From the NCBI GenBank assembly GCA_907165065.1, contig OU015534.1, positions 34,968,937 to 35,032,936 on the forward strand: a DNA stretch of 64,000 nucleotides, read 5' to 3'. A program made the position numbers and the translations under genes. Source of the stretch: Caprimulgus europaeus. Its lineage: Eukaryota; Chordata; Aves; Caprimulgiformes; Caprimulgidae. Positions 25,106-37,354 of this stretch are shown here, piece after piece (the first letter of the stretch is position 1; each line of letters begins with the position of its first letter). The notes beneath the pieces were generated by a model. That model ran no database searches. It was not told where the DNA came from and worked only from the letters and a program-made list of their open reading frames with translations.

Positions 25106-25640
25106 TGTCCTGGTTTTGCTAAGATAGAGTTAATTTTCTTCTTAGTAGCTAGGAAGAACCAAGTTTTGGTTTCAGTGTGGGATTTGTCATGAGAAGAATG
25201 TTGACAAGGTACAAGGAATTCATGTTTGAGTAGTTTGCAAGTGCAAAGGACTGGGAGTGGAGAAGTGTTGTAATTAGCAAAACTCAAAATTGACATTTTG
25301 ATATGCCAGTGAGATATTCCTTATCATATCATGTCATGTTCAGTATATTAGTGAGGGCTGACTGGAAAGTGGGAGGATTCTCTCAGCAGTGTCTCAGGCT
25401 TGTTCTTCCAAGATTGTGGTTTTGGGATCAGGGTTATTTTTTGCTCCTCTGGGATCGCTGTCAGAGGATGGTGAGCAATTGTACAGAGCATCACTCTCTC
25501 TATATATATATTTATTATCATTATTATTAACATTACTATTTTAATTTTATTTTACTCTAATTATTAAATTGTTCTATCTCAACCTCCAAGTCTCCTTACC
25601 TTTACCCTCCAATTCTCTCCCCTGTTCCCTGGGAAGCATC
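25106..25640 (+). mobile_element. LTR, avian ERVL-like family, plus orientation
   Basis: Starts TGTCCTGGTTTTGCTAAGAT then AGAGTTAATTTTCTTC, the typical start of a widespread avian ERVL LTR. Downstream landmarks in order are CATATCATGTCATGTTCAGT, GGTGAGCAATTGTACAGAGC, an AT-rich run, and ATTAAATTGTTCTATCTCAA. The right end fades near CTCTCCCCTGTTCCCTGGG and the terminal bases are not visible. It is an old solo fossil with no internal retroviral region next to it. Confidence 0.8.
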
Positions 25641-27069
25641 TTTGGGAGCTACATATTTATCATAACTAGAATCTCAGTTTTATCTTTTTCTTGCCTGATA
25701 TAGACTTTCCCATAACACTTGAAAAATGCATATTTTATTGTAAAGCCAAGCCATAGGGACACATTTAATATAATACAAATAAATGCTACTACTGCTACTA
25801 AAAATAAAGATACTTTTAGTACTAAAACAGCCACATGTACAAGCTAAATCTTATCTCTCTAATGTGTCTTAAAGCTTTGGATCAGCAGAATGATTGTGGA
25901 AAATGACTCTGTATTTAGTTGGGGAGAATTAGATGCTCTGGTTTTTTGTTTTGTTTTGTTTTTTACAGTGAGGGGTATATAATGGTTCAGCCCTGTTTTG
26001 AACTTATTTATGTACTGACTGACTCTTCAACTGGAATATTGAAAGTACACAAAATATGGCTTGACTCTCAGTGTGGCATCACAAGCAATCGTAAATGTCA
26101 TAGTAAAAAGACTATTTTCAGATCCTGATCCTAAAAATGCTACTGCACAGGCAGTCAGTTGTGGGGATATGGCATATCCTCTACCATATATCGCCTGAAT
26201 TATTGAAAGGACATCTCTTCATAAATTGTTAATTTCATCATTTGTACTTTTAATATTTTTGTAGTACAGTCTCTTATGATTGTACTTTAGTATTGAAAAG
26301 AATGCTTGGATGTCAATGTGTCAGCATATTCAGATAGGACCAAATGCAGTTGTGCACTCAGGTAGATTCACAGTCTGTCTTAGGATGGTTTTTAGAACTT
26401 GTTCATTATTAAATATGAGATGCTGAATTTCTAGCAAAAGGCAGAGGATGGCAGTGAAAGAAAGAAGAAATTAATAAATTAGAGTTTAATGCAATCTTTC
26501 TTGGAAATTTCATTCCAAACATATGCTTCATTCTTTTTTTTTATTACTGTTAGTAATTTACTAACTTTTGTAAAGTACTGTTAAATGATTTAAAGAGTTG
26601 AAAACCTCTACTGGAAATTCAAGATTGTATGCAATAAGGGTACTGACTCCATCCTTTCCTTGTGAATAAGGAAAGAAAAAATGTTTGGTTCAGGAACACT
26701 TGTGTTGCTCAGAAAAAAGGTAACACCCATCAGTAAAACTGTAGAAATGAACTGTGTTTATCCTGCAGTTCTGAAAGATATTGAGAGGGAGAACACTGAA
26801 AAGAGAAATAAAACATTAAGAATATTTGCATGTCCCAATGTGAAGTTCTGTCACCAAGAAATAACTAGGAAATGGTCAGGTAAAGGTAAACAAAATAACA
26901 TTAGTGCTGAAAGTGCCAGAGTTACCATACCTTTGAAACAGTTCACCCTCTTATGGCTTCAGTGAAATAAATGCCACTGAGTTTTCATTTATTTTATTAG
27001 AGGCTGTTGAAGCAAATACATCAATAGAGGTGAGGCTACTGCATCTCCTTTTGTCCTGAATAGGCACGT
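25641..27069. other. unique AT-rich DNA
   Basis: No repeat or gene recognised. The open frame at 26681-26965 (94 codons) has no known motif. Confidence 0.5.
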
Positions 27070-27685
27070 GCAGAAACGTGCGTGTACAACACACACACAC
27101 CTGGCCCACCACACAGGACAGCACAGGTAGAAAACACATCATTCACTCCCAGCTGTACCAGCTGCCTCATCATTTATCTTCTTTAGATGAGCTAGATGAA
27201 GGTAAACTCGTTTATATATATAAATATATACCAGGTGGGTCCCACCAGCACAGCTGGGCTCAGACACTCAGCCTGCCTAACAGTTGCCTTTGGAATCCAG
27301 TCTTCCCACTTGCTGGCCCCTGGACATAGGAGCCCCTAAGGCTGCATTGCTACTCCAGCTGCTGGAACAGAGCCCCATTGCACACAGACATGCTGTGAGT
27401 CCCTGCAGTAGCTGGCCTTAGACACAGTCTGTCCAGTCATAGATCCCTGCTCTCCCCATTTCCTTCCTGCACAAAATCACAAGTACATGTGCAAATGGAT
27501 GCAAACTGGGACACACATATTCCCTCAGATCCTACAGTCTTTCCAGGATCAGGATAGCATCATCCCTCTGACAGCCAATTCCTTCTGTGGTCATGCTCAC
27601 ACACACCCCACGCTGTTGCTCCCGAGCCACTTGACTCACTTGTCTGGCTCAATAGCGGTCCCATGCTCACACACACACGCACACT
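27070..27685. repeat. unclassified CA-rich, GC-richer repeat-like stretch
   Basis: CACACAC runs near each end (about 27089 and 27667) flank GC-richer text such as CAGCTGCTGGAACAGAGCCC and GCACAAAATCACAAGTACAT. The composition differs from the AT-rich flanks, and the style resembles bird LTR sequence in reverse orientation, but I cannot name a family or define ends. It runs directly into a CR1 relic. Confidence 0.35.
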
Positions 27686-27925
27686 GGCGATGGGAAAGGC
27701 TGAGGCACTGAGCATCTTCTCGGCCTCAGCTTTAGTAGTGAGACTGGCCCTCAGGAATCCCAGAGGCCAAGTCACAAACATAGTGGAGAGAGTCCAGCAA
27801 AGGTCCGTGAAGGTGAGGAAGGGGCTGCAATGTCTCTCCTGTAAGGGGAGGCTGAGGGAGCTGCGACTGTTCAGCCTGGAGAAGAGAAGGCTTAGGGAGA
27901 TCTTACATCAATATTTATTAATGGA
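27686..27925 (+). mobile_element. CR1 LINE relic with internal deletion
   Basis: GGGAAAGGCTGAGGCACTGA to CTCAGGAATCCCAGAGG is the CR1 linker region. At about 27780 it passes to GAGAGAGTCCAGCAAAGGTC, from far downstream near the C-terminus, and continues with GGAGCTGCGACTGTTCAGCC and TGGAGAAGAGAAGGCTTAGG. The whole RT domain is missing. It ends without a CR1 3' tail. Confidence 0.85.
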
Positions 27926-29675
27926 TAGTTACAATATATGTTTATAGTTATTGATTATTTCTCTCACACACTCTATTTTCTACATTAAAGTTAATTTTGA
28001 TTATCCACAATATAAAGGAATGATTATTTGAAATACAGTCTGTGTGTTTTATTTTCCTGTCCTTGGAAGATTGACTGAAACACAAAAATAGAGGTGAAAG
28101 AATACTTTTGTAAATAAAATTTTATATAACTGTAACACTTGAAAAGTAGTAATAATTATAACTCAGCATTTAATTACCAACTTTGGATATTCAAAGCACA
28201 TTAAGTAATTAATCTTCATAAGACCCCCAAGGAAATTAATAGCCTATACAACAGTTAATGGACTATGTTCTTTAAAATCCTTAATGTTCTTCCTCTAGCA
28301 TTTCTTAAATTATTAAATTGTCCAAAATAATTAATTAATTGCTAGAATGTGCACCAAATAGATTAGGCTCACAAAAAAGAGAACATAACTGTATGGACTT
28401 TCCCTCATCAGTAGACTCAAGAACTTCTTCCTAGACTGAAAGTACATCTACCAAAATTAAAAATTAATGAACTTCCAAATGCCCTTAATTCTATAACTCT
28501 AACAGCCCAATACTTGCATCAGTCTTACAGGATTTACAGATCTTGGAGAACAACGGCAAAGGATGAGGAAACTGAAATCTTGCTTTCAGCCAGTTGGGGA
28601 ATTACAAACTAGGCTGAAATCTAACGATACTGAGCATTTGGCACATCATTGCTGCTGCTTCCACGAGACACAGGGTGTGGATAAATCTGAAAAATGTGTT
28701 CACACACACACAAATACCTACACATGCTAAATTTCAGTTCTAACGTTTTCAGATAACAACAACTGTTTAGGGTCTATTGCTGAAGTTTCTTTGCAAACAG
28801 GAAAGACTGAAAAAAAGTTGAACTTGCTCTTCTCTTCTTACTTTGATTAATAAATGAAAAATATAAAGGTTTCTTGGAGTTACTGAAAATACCAAAATAT
28901 CAACTCACTTATCATAGTCTAAATTAAATATCTTACAATAATTAATTTTGTTAATCTTCCTCTGCAAACTAGGAACAAAGTACAATTTATTGAAGTCTGT
29001 CTGGTAATCTCCAAGTTCAAAATGTTACAAATAGGTGCCTTTGGCTGGATTAATTACCACACTTAATAATTCAATACTTGGCTGGCAGTGACCCTCCTGA
29101 ATCAGACTTAGAGTTCCACGGGGGAAAGAGCTCATTAACATGCTATTAGGTCTGTCACTTATCAGTTCTTTGCAGGAGACAGCCATGGGTAACAATCAAA
29201 ATGGTTCAGAAAGCCATTTTCATAAGGATTGGGGAAATGCTTGGAGAGTAAAATAGAAATACTTCCTATTATATTTTAGTTTTATTTTTAATGCATTTTA
29301 TGTATATTTAAAATGTTCTTGGGATTATTACAGGAAAATATCTAAACAATCAACGTGCATGCAAGAATTTCTGCTGGATATGCTGTATACATTCTTATGT
29401 TTTGTATATTCTTATATAACTGCATATTCAAATATTAATTTCCTTAAAATAGATGTATATTTTGACCATTCTACCATATCAATTTAGGTATAAGTTACAT
29501 ATGTTACTATAGCATATATAACATATATAGATATATATATTACTACAGCAATAATTGTCTCTTAATTAGTAGGAGTATCATAGAAATATTTCAAGATGGC
29601 CAAGAATGATAAGTAAAGATGATAAGTGATACTGCAGAAGTAACTGTTCAAATGGCTAACAACTTCAGCTTAATT

Positions 29676-29683
29676 ATGCAAAT
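29676..29683 (+). promoter_or_regulatory. octamer (POU factor) motif candidate
   Basis: A perfect ATGCAAAT inside TTAATTATGCAAATC, in the transposon-free block. Expected by chance about once or twice in a window this long counting both strands, so this is suggestive only because of its setting. Confidence 0.25.
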
Positions 29684-29899
29684 CTCTATAGGATCCTTCT
29701 GTGGGCTGCAGGGAGAGACTGACTTCACCAGGTGGATTCACACAGAGATCTGAATTTACCTCTTTAAACTGTATTTGGGAAGGTTGCTCTCCTCCTTTCT
29801 CTTCCTTTTTCCAGCTATAGGGGGAGAATTAGGATGGAAGTCTCACTAAGTTGATCTCTCTGAACTATTCATCCACATTAGGTTTCAGTTTACAAACTT

Positions 29900-30310
29900 G
29901 TCTCTTATTTTACATCTTCAGGGATTATTTTGCTTTACAATATACTTGCATTTATTCTACAAAGGCACAATTAATAAGCTTCCCCTAAACATTGTGAGAT
30001 TAAACTGTAAAGAATCCAATGCCAAATGCATCTTAATCAGAGCGACCCCCGAAGAGAACCAATGCACATGCGAAAAGAACATTTAAATACATTAAAGAGT
30101 TCTTGGAAATGTGCTGAATGTGTTAATAATTTATTGGAAAAAGAAATAAATAGGCAAGTTTTAATAGTATAAAGCCTTTGCAGAGGGATGAGTTGGTATG
30201 CACAATAGGTGGAATGATTCCATCTGGCGCTGCAATAATGAACGCCTGCTTCTTCAGAGCACATTGGTGTTAAGAAGTTCATTCCCAATTTTGGTGACAT
30301 GCTCCAGGCC
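29900..30310. other. conserved noncoding element candidate
   Basis: High-complexity sequence with unusual CpG retention for this AT-rich region (AGAGCGACCCCCGAAGAG, CATGCGAAAAG, ATCTGGCGCTGCAATAATGA). No transposon signature. The short frames at 29898-30086 and 30037-30300 carry no recognised motif. The call is an inference from composition. Confidence 0.3.
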
Positions 30311-31689
30311 TCAAAATACTCAAAGTATAATTAAATGTAACGGAAAAATCTGCATATACTGAATGAAATACCAAAACTGGAAGAAAAGAACCAGAAAACA
30401 CTTTTTTTTAAGAAGAATTTCGGTCCTATCTTTGGATTTACAGTGCTAATTGGATATTTTTGATTACTACACAAGTTTCTTACTGGATGTATAGAGAGTT
30501 TGCCATGAAAAATAAAGCATATTCTGTTATGGTGTATTTTGTTTTATTCAATTTCGTTTCCTTTTCTTTTTCTGTTTTCTCTTTTTCCTTTTCCATTTAC
30601 CCCCCCTCCCTCTACTGAGCATCGTGATAAGTTTATTTGAATTAAGGAGGGGCCAACATATCTCCTACAAAAATAAACTTGTCTAAGTTATTAATTTAAT
30701 ATATAATTATATCATAAAACCAGGTTACACTAGTATTTTATTACTATCATTTTTTTATGAATTGATTTTTTGCCTTTAATTGTAAAAATACAATTTAAGA
30801 CATTCAAAGCACTGTGCCCTGAATTCTGTAATCCCCACAACAGGACACTCTTTTAAACCTATGAACACAGGAAGATACAATGTCAACACTTTCTCCCTCA
30901 TCTGAAAATTTTCTCAGCTATTCCCTTTTACTTTAGTGTTCTTTGAATATTCATTGGTAATGAGGAGATTTGGGAAGTTTTCTGTGCATACTCTGGAAAA
31001 ATACTAAGAGTATTTTATATGGGAACTTTACCCTAATATTGAATGACTTTAAATCTCCGTTCCCATTCCATGCAAATCAACTGTCATTTTGTTCCTTTTT
31101 TGTTCAGATGGGAGTGCTCATTGTTATTACCTCTCAGTTAGAGGACCAGATCTGCCATCTGATACTTAAATATAACTGCTGTTGATACTAATGAAAGTTG
31201 TGGACATGTCTCAAAGGACAGCTTGGCACAGGGAGCTAAGTAACGGAAAAGCTTTTTTACTTTGCACATAGAATTCTGGAAGATGATATACATATATCTT
31301 CAGAAAATCTGTATCCATAAGAGAAGGGATGAATTGTGTGAATAAATCATATTTCCCCATGCTGCTTCTCCAACTTGCTTGGAAGAGACATCATTCCTAG
31401 GAACGGCAGTGTAAATCACTGTCATCCTCCTGCTGTGCTTTATAGCTCTGGAATTGACTAGTGACAAATATATTGGAATAAACCAACAATTTTATTAGTA
31501 GTAACTCCCCAAAAATCCCACATAATCATTATCTACCAGTCTGGAACAACAGGTTTCATGGTCTCTACTAGCAAACAAAGGCTGTTAAGGAAATGAGTTT
31601 GCAGATTTTGAGGTGATGTAATTGTTTATTTATTCATAAAGGGGGCAAATATCAGCCACATCTCATGTTCAAACACCTTCAATTTTTAG

Positions 31690-32120
31690 AAATGTGTAAG
31701 CAAGAACCAAGTAACTCATTTGTGCTGCATGGTAATATGTGCACCTGCTCAAATAAAGTTCCAAGCACAGTTTTTCTTTGCTTCTGATTAGCTTACATGT
31801 GCAGATTTTACCAGTACGTGTCAGGCATTTTGTCAAACAGCCATGCTGTAACTGAGTCTCTTTACATTGCCTTAGCAATCAGGTTTCGTTTTAGCAGGGC
31901 AATGTAGAACCAGCTGACCTTAAACCCTCCCATTTTAATGTCATATGCCACATGCTTTACCAAAGAGTTTAAATGATACAGAGAATGGGAACTGCAGAGG
32001 GATAAATGGTTCATCTTTGCCATTTGATGGGAAGCTGTACAGAAAAGTGCTGGTTTAATGCAGATTGATTGGGGAAAAGCTGAATGTCATGGAACTTTAA
32101 GCAGTGATGAGGTTTGACAC
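31690..32120. other. conserved noncoding element candidate
   Basis: About 430 bases of balanced, non-repetitive sequence, for example GCAATGTAGAACCAGCTGAC and TTTGCCATTTGATGGGAAGC, with homeodomain-like TAAT and E-box words and no transposon text. The minus-strand frame at 31669-31878 is not recognisable as protein. Confidence 0.3.
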
Positions 32121-33177
32121 ATCCGTGAAATTAGTTAGAATCATAACAAAGAGACAGTGGCACCTATAATGAATCGTATTTAGAAAGCAAGTAACACATT
32201 TACCTGTTTCTATAGGAGAGCTGATGGGGTAAGAGAATGAACTGCAGCAACAAACCTTTAGGCATACAGTCACACCGCTGCTTTATTGTGTAGCTTGCCT
32301 GAAAGAATAGAAAGCAAGAATTGAGAAAAGGTAACAAATTTGCTCAGCTTTTTCTTGTCACTATGAATATGAGTGATGAAGAATGAAATGGATTACACAA
32401 GTAGAAGATAATTTGCTGAGATAATTATGCTAATGATGATATAGCAAACACTTTCAGTTATAAAATATCCTTTCTATTTCTACCCTCTTATTCTTGGATG
32501 ATACGTGGCAGACATATGCTGCACTTTAAAGGATGTTTTTACATGAAGATAGATTATTTTTTCCATATTCCTCATATTAAAGTTCTCAGTAAGATGAATT
32601 TACCACTCCTATACTTTTTCACAGTACTGTAATTCAGTCAAAGTTCAGTTAAAGTTTCTCAGCACTAATGTAATGGGATTTAAAACACTGAGACTATATT
32701 TACTGTATATATAGCTTAACATTTATTTATTCTCATTTACACTTAGTAATAGCTTGTACTACAAGTTTGCTCAACAATATAAAAAGTCTAATTCTAGTAT
32801 TTGGATATGCTCAGTAGAAGTAATTTTTAACAAAGACACTGCAAGGATTTGAACTGATCTTCATTAAAGATTAACGAAAAATGAAAGGAACAAAAGTGAA
32901 AGAAAAAGTATTTTCCTATGTCAGAGTTGGAATTCAGGAAAGACATCAGAATTACAAAATCTGTCTTTAAACTTTCTATGACTTGGATATCTAGTTTACA
33001 ACGCTACATGTGTTAAAACTACAAATTCTGTTTTATGTTTCTCACTGCTACTAAATCTGCCATCATCTGTTTAATCACTGGGAAAAGCAACTTGACAGCA
33101 GTGGTTCTCATTTACTTTGGCTTGAGCAAGAACTTCACACAGTCCTTACAGTATCTTTATATCCAAATTATTGAAAG

Positions 33178-33669
33178 GTGGATTGGATAAGTAGAATACG
33201 AAGTCATCAGAAAATTGACTGGGCTGTTGGGCTCAGAGAGCTGTGATCAGTGGTACAAAGTTCAGCTGGTAGTTGTTTTCTAGTGAAGGTCCCTCAGTGA
33301 CCAATACTGGAGTCAGTATTATTTTTCATCCTCATTAATGACCTGGATAATGGAATGGAGAACACTCAATAAATTAAAAAGCAAACTGGGGCAGCTGTTC
33401 AACATGCTGGAGGGAAAAAATACCATTTGGAAAGACAGGAAAGAGGTAATGGCCACAAGTTGCTTTAGGAATAGCTCTGTCTAGATATAAAGAACAATAT
33501 TGGAAGAGGGTGTCCAGGGATGTGGTGGATTGTTCCTCACTGGAAGTAATCCAGATTTGGATTTACAAGATATTGGATGACCTAACCTAAGACCCTGCTT
33601 CCAACACGGTGGACCAGGTGATATCCAGAAGTCCCTTCCAGCCTAGACATTTCTGAGATTCCATAATTG
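33178..33669 (+). mobile_element. CR1 LINE, internally deleted, with 3' end
   Basis: GGGCTGTTGGGCTCAGAGAG, TCAGTGGTACAAAGTTCAGC and CATCCTCATTAATGACCTGG follow RT motif B onward. From about 33430 the text jumps to the distal 3' region (GGAAGAGGGTGTCCAGGGAT) and ends GTCCCTTCCAGCCTAGACAT with a degraded tail. Heavily diverged, so old. Confidence 0.85.
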
Positions 33670-33672
33670 CTA

Positions 33673-33958
33673 ATCAGAACGACCCTTCTCAGAGATTTAC
33701 TGAGGTAGTACAAGAGACAACAGATAAAAGTGATAAAACAAATCCTGGTCTATATATAAGGAGAACAATTCACCATGAGAGTAGTCAAAAATTGGAACAA
33801 GTTACCAAAAGAGGTTTACTACTGTCTTTGTAGATATTAAAAATCCTGCTGGACCAAGCCCTGAGTAAATTGAACAAGCTGGCCCTGCTTTAATTAGGTG
33901 GTTGGATAATTTCACATCCAAAGAGCCCTTCCAAAATAAATTATTACATAATTCTGTG
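33673..33958 (+). mobile_element. CR1 LINE 3' fragment abutting the previous copy
   Basis: AAAAATTGGAACAAGTTACC matches the CR1 'LEQVTK' segment, and the end reads GAGCCCTTCCAAAATAAATT then ACATAATTCTGTGAA. It begins within a few bases of the tail of the copy at 33178-33669, in the same orientation. Confidence 0.85.
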
Positions 33959-35195
33959 AAACTTTATAATCAGAAGTGCCAGTTAAAAATGATCTGTGGC
34001 CCTGCACATAGTCCAGACAGCAGGCAAGTTCCCTGATATTGTGGTTAATGCTATTTTATAAAAGTTAACTGTTTCAGTAATTATAACATCCTCTTCCCTG
34101 AAAAAAATATACAGCTGGAATATGTATGAGTATGAGGATAATCTGGAGTAGCAAGTTTTCTGTTTTTGATTTTGAAGCAGGCAAGACTATCTAGCCCATT
34201 TAAACTAGAAACTGACAAACTGTTCAGGCACCAGAGTAGACTGTAGTAAACAGATAATAGAAAAAAAAAAAACCAAAACCAAAACCACACTAACAAACAA
34301 AACAATCCAAACAAACAAAAAAAAAGATAGAAAATTCTGACTACTAAAATAATCTGTTTGTTGGTAAACTGCAGTGTTTTATATAATCTAGTAATATTAA
34401 AAAGTTATTTCATTACTAAGATTAGAAAGGGAGCTGTTCTGTAGTAAATTTCAGTTACTTCTCTGGTGCTCTAGTGTCAGTGGATATGTTGTAACACCAG
34501 TAGATCAGTACTCTCTGCTTTCTTCTTTGTCTTGGTAAACTAGAGAATTTCTAAATATAAAAGAAGGGCTTATATGCATCAAAGATTACTCTGAATTTTA
34601 TACCAACCAATGATTTTTGGTTTTTTTGTATTTATGCCACTAATGAACCACCTCATTCATATTCAATCTTATGTTTCTTATAAATCAAGTGATAGGATCA
34701 TGTTCAAACTTGTCTGAGCTCCTATGATGAATACCTGCTGAACTCTCTACACTAGTATTTGGATCCATCATTCTCTTAGATTTGGTGGAGTTGGGCAGCA
34801 TCTAGGGGGGGTCATCATCTGTGAACTGGTAGTCACTCTAAAAATAATTGCTTTCCTTATTCTAAGATGTTTCCATTTGGATGGGTTCTTAAATCTACCT
34901 GATGTTTTCTTCCTGCTAGTGAGCGTTCGAGGTCTCCCTTGGACTGTTTAGTCCTGCAGGGCTTTGTGGAGGTTCAATATATCTCACAGTAAAAATAATT
35001 AAACAGTAAATTCAGCTATCAAACTATACTTTATAGAGTTATACATTGATGTTTCTCTTACATGGAATGTTGAAACAGCAATATTAAAATAAAATATTAT
35101 ATCTGTGAACTTGATCAAAAATCATCCCGTTTTTCTGACCATGGAAAGGTAGGCGTTGCACAGAAAGCATTATTCGCACAGGATTTTTACCTAGG
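33959..35195. other. unique AT-rich DNA with A/C-rich stretch
   Basis: 34260-34325 is A-rich low complexity with AAAC and CCAAAA units. No gene or transposon recognised otherwise. Confidence 0.55.
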
Positions 35196-35208
35196 AGCCC
35201 TCTGGTGG
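35196..35208 (-). promoter_or_regulatory. CTCF-like motif candidate, minus orientation
   Basis: AGCCCTCTGGTGG is the reverse complement of a CCASYAGRKGGCR-type core, agreeing at 12 of 13 positions by my count. It lies in unique sequence just left of a CR1 copy, in a locally CpG-containing patch (GTAGGCGTTGCAC, TTATTCGCAC). Confidence 0.35.
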
Positions 35209-35388
35209 CACATACCAGATGTGGAACAGTGTTATTCCAAGAGGGTGAAAGAGATCTTTTCTGTATACAGTTCTTTCTTCAAGGAGTTCTGGTTGCTAAA
35301 TAAAAGGTGGCTTGAACAGTGCCTTAAAGATACAAAGTTCTCAACCACATTGGGCAAAAATAGCTCCAGCATACTCCAGCACACAGAC

Positions 35389-36010
35389 CATATAATTGTA
35401 GACTTCTTTGGGCTGGAAGGGACCCTAAAGCTCATCCAGTTCCAACCCCCCTGCCAGCAGCAGGGACACCTTCCACTAGACCAGGTTGCTCAAAGCCTCA
35501 TCCAACCTGGCCGAGAACACTTCCAGGGAGGAGCAGCCACAGCTTCTCTGGGCAACCTGGGCCAGGGTCTCACCACCCTCAGAGGAAATAATTTCTTCCT
35601 CATATCTCATCTAAACCTCCCCTTTTTCAGTTTGAAGCCATCACCCCTTGTTCTATTCCTAACTGCCCTTGTCAAAGGTCCCTCCCCAGCTCTTGTAGGT
35701 CCCTTCAGGTACTGGGAGGCCACTGGAGCCTTCTCTTCTCCAGGCTGAACAGCCCCAACTCTCCCAGCCTGTCCTCACAGCAGAGCTGCTCCAGCCCTGG
35801 CATCATCCTCGTGGCCTCCTCTGAACTTGTTCTAACTGGTCCAGGTCTCTCTTGTGTTGGGGGCTCCAGAACTGGACACAGTGCTCCAGGTGGGGTCTCA
35901 TGAGAGTGGAGTAGAGGGGGAGAATCTCCTCCCTCGACCTGCTGGCCACGCTGCTCTGGATGCAGCCCAGGATATGGTTGGCCTTCTGGGCTGCAAGCGC
36001 ACATTGCTGG
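35389..36010 (-). mobile_element. CR1 LINE 3' fragment, about 620 bp
   Basis: Starts with a decayed reversed tail, then GGGCTGGAAGGGACCCTAAA, CACTAGACCAGGTTGCTCAA, TTCTCTTCTCCAGGCTGAAC, CTCCAGAACTGGACACAGTG and GATGCAGCCCAGGATATGGT. It ends sharply at GCGCACATTGCTGG, a normal 5' truncation. Minus-strand frames encode ORF2 C-terminal pieces ([17 protein letters not shown]). Confidence 0.94.
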
Positions 36011-37354
36011 GAGATAAGATATCTAAGCTTGCTCCAAATCTTTTTGCTAATTCATTTAAAATCTGTGTGGAGTATCACGGATCAGAAAAGAGATAGAGGA
36101 ATAGGAAGGATATTTTACTCTCAGTTCATCCATATGTGATTCCCTGAGATTTACTGTGTAGAATACTCCTTATATATTGTGTTGAAATGCTATTGAGCAC
36201 ACTATGTGATTGATACTTATCCTGGGTCACAATAACAGCATTGTGATTACTTGTTTGGCAAAATCTACTTTAAATATTTTAAATCCCTTGCTATTCAGTA
36301 TGGTGGGGTTTATGCCTATAAATATAAAAGTTAAAGCTCAAGACTGTGAAGTTTTTGTCTGCTTTTGATCCACAGAGCCATTGATGATACAGAATAAAAA
36401 GAACACAGAATAATGCATTGCTTAACAGCTCAGTTGTTGCTTATTAATAAAGGTACTATTTGCTTTTTTTTTTTTTTTTGACATATTGGTATTTGGTTTT
36501 GCTCTGAACTGCACTGAAGAGGGAAATTTAACAAAGAAAGAAATGCTTTAAAATTTTCAAGGGCTTTAATATAATTTCTTATTTTTCACAAATACGTAGT
36601 GATGACCCCAGTCCCCGGTGAGACATATTTTTACATTTGATAAAGCTTAAGTAGTAATATAATGAATGAATTAATCATAATAGCAATGAAATATTTCATG
36701 TACATTAAGCTATTCTTGGAGGATGATCAGTGGTGGTGAGATTTTTCACCTGCACATATCTGTTGTAGGCACTAGCAATTTATCTCTGTGCTAACACTAA
36801 GTTGTTGCGACTAGCTGATCGTATTTTCTATAGGGAATCAAAGTAGTGCATGGTAGGTGCTAGCCCTGCTGCTGGCAGACAATGTACCAATAAAAAAATA
36901 TGCAAGAAGATGGCATCTAAGAGTTCTGATAAGGTGGTGGCTTTTGGGGTTTTGTTTTGCTGAGTTTCTTTTTTTTTGTTATGTTTTTTTTTAAGAAAAA
37001 AGAAAGCATGAAAGAGCTTTGAAGATTACAGGGGTTTTTTTCAGAGTAACTAATAAGGCTGTATTCACACAGTCAATTGAGCAGATTTCTATCTGGTTCC
37101 ATATACAAATTTTCTTTCTGATTAAAAAATGTCATTATTTATTTCCACCTCCTCTCTGCTCTCCACTTTAGCCTAATCCAATACCAGTGTTTCTTATTCT
37201 GAAAATGGTATTCAGGCAATGAATTATGAGATCTATTATACCATTCTTTGTTATTATTAGTTAAGGTTGTACTTTTGATTCTAGGTCCAGAAACCTTTGC
37301 CTGTGTGTCTGCACTGGCTAAGGGTGCAATTAGGTTTACATGGTCATATCACAG
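36011..37354. other. unique AT-rich DNA
   Basis: A poly(T) run of about 17 lies at 36463-36479, with T-rich patches near 36950-36990. Nothing else is recognised. Confidence 0.55.

Larger units (their letters stand above)
27926..33177. other. transposon-free block with conserved-looking noncoding DNA
   Basis: About 5.2 kb without a CR1, LTR or long microsatellite that I can recognise. AT-rich but of high complexity, with many TAATTA-type words. Stretches at 29900-30310 and 31690-32120 look especially non-random (separate entries). No coding exon is supported. Confidence 0.5.

Noticed and set aside
35221-35748. 175-codon plus-strand open frame
   Set aside because: Most of it is the antisense of the CR1 copy starting at 35389. 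The remainder has no recognised motif.
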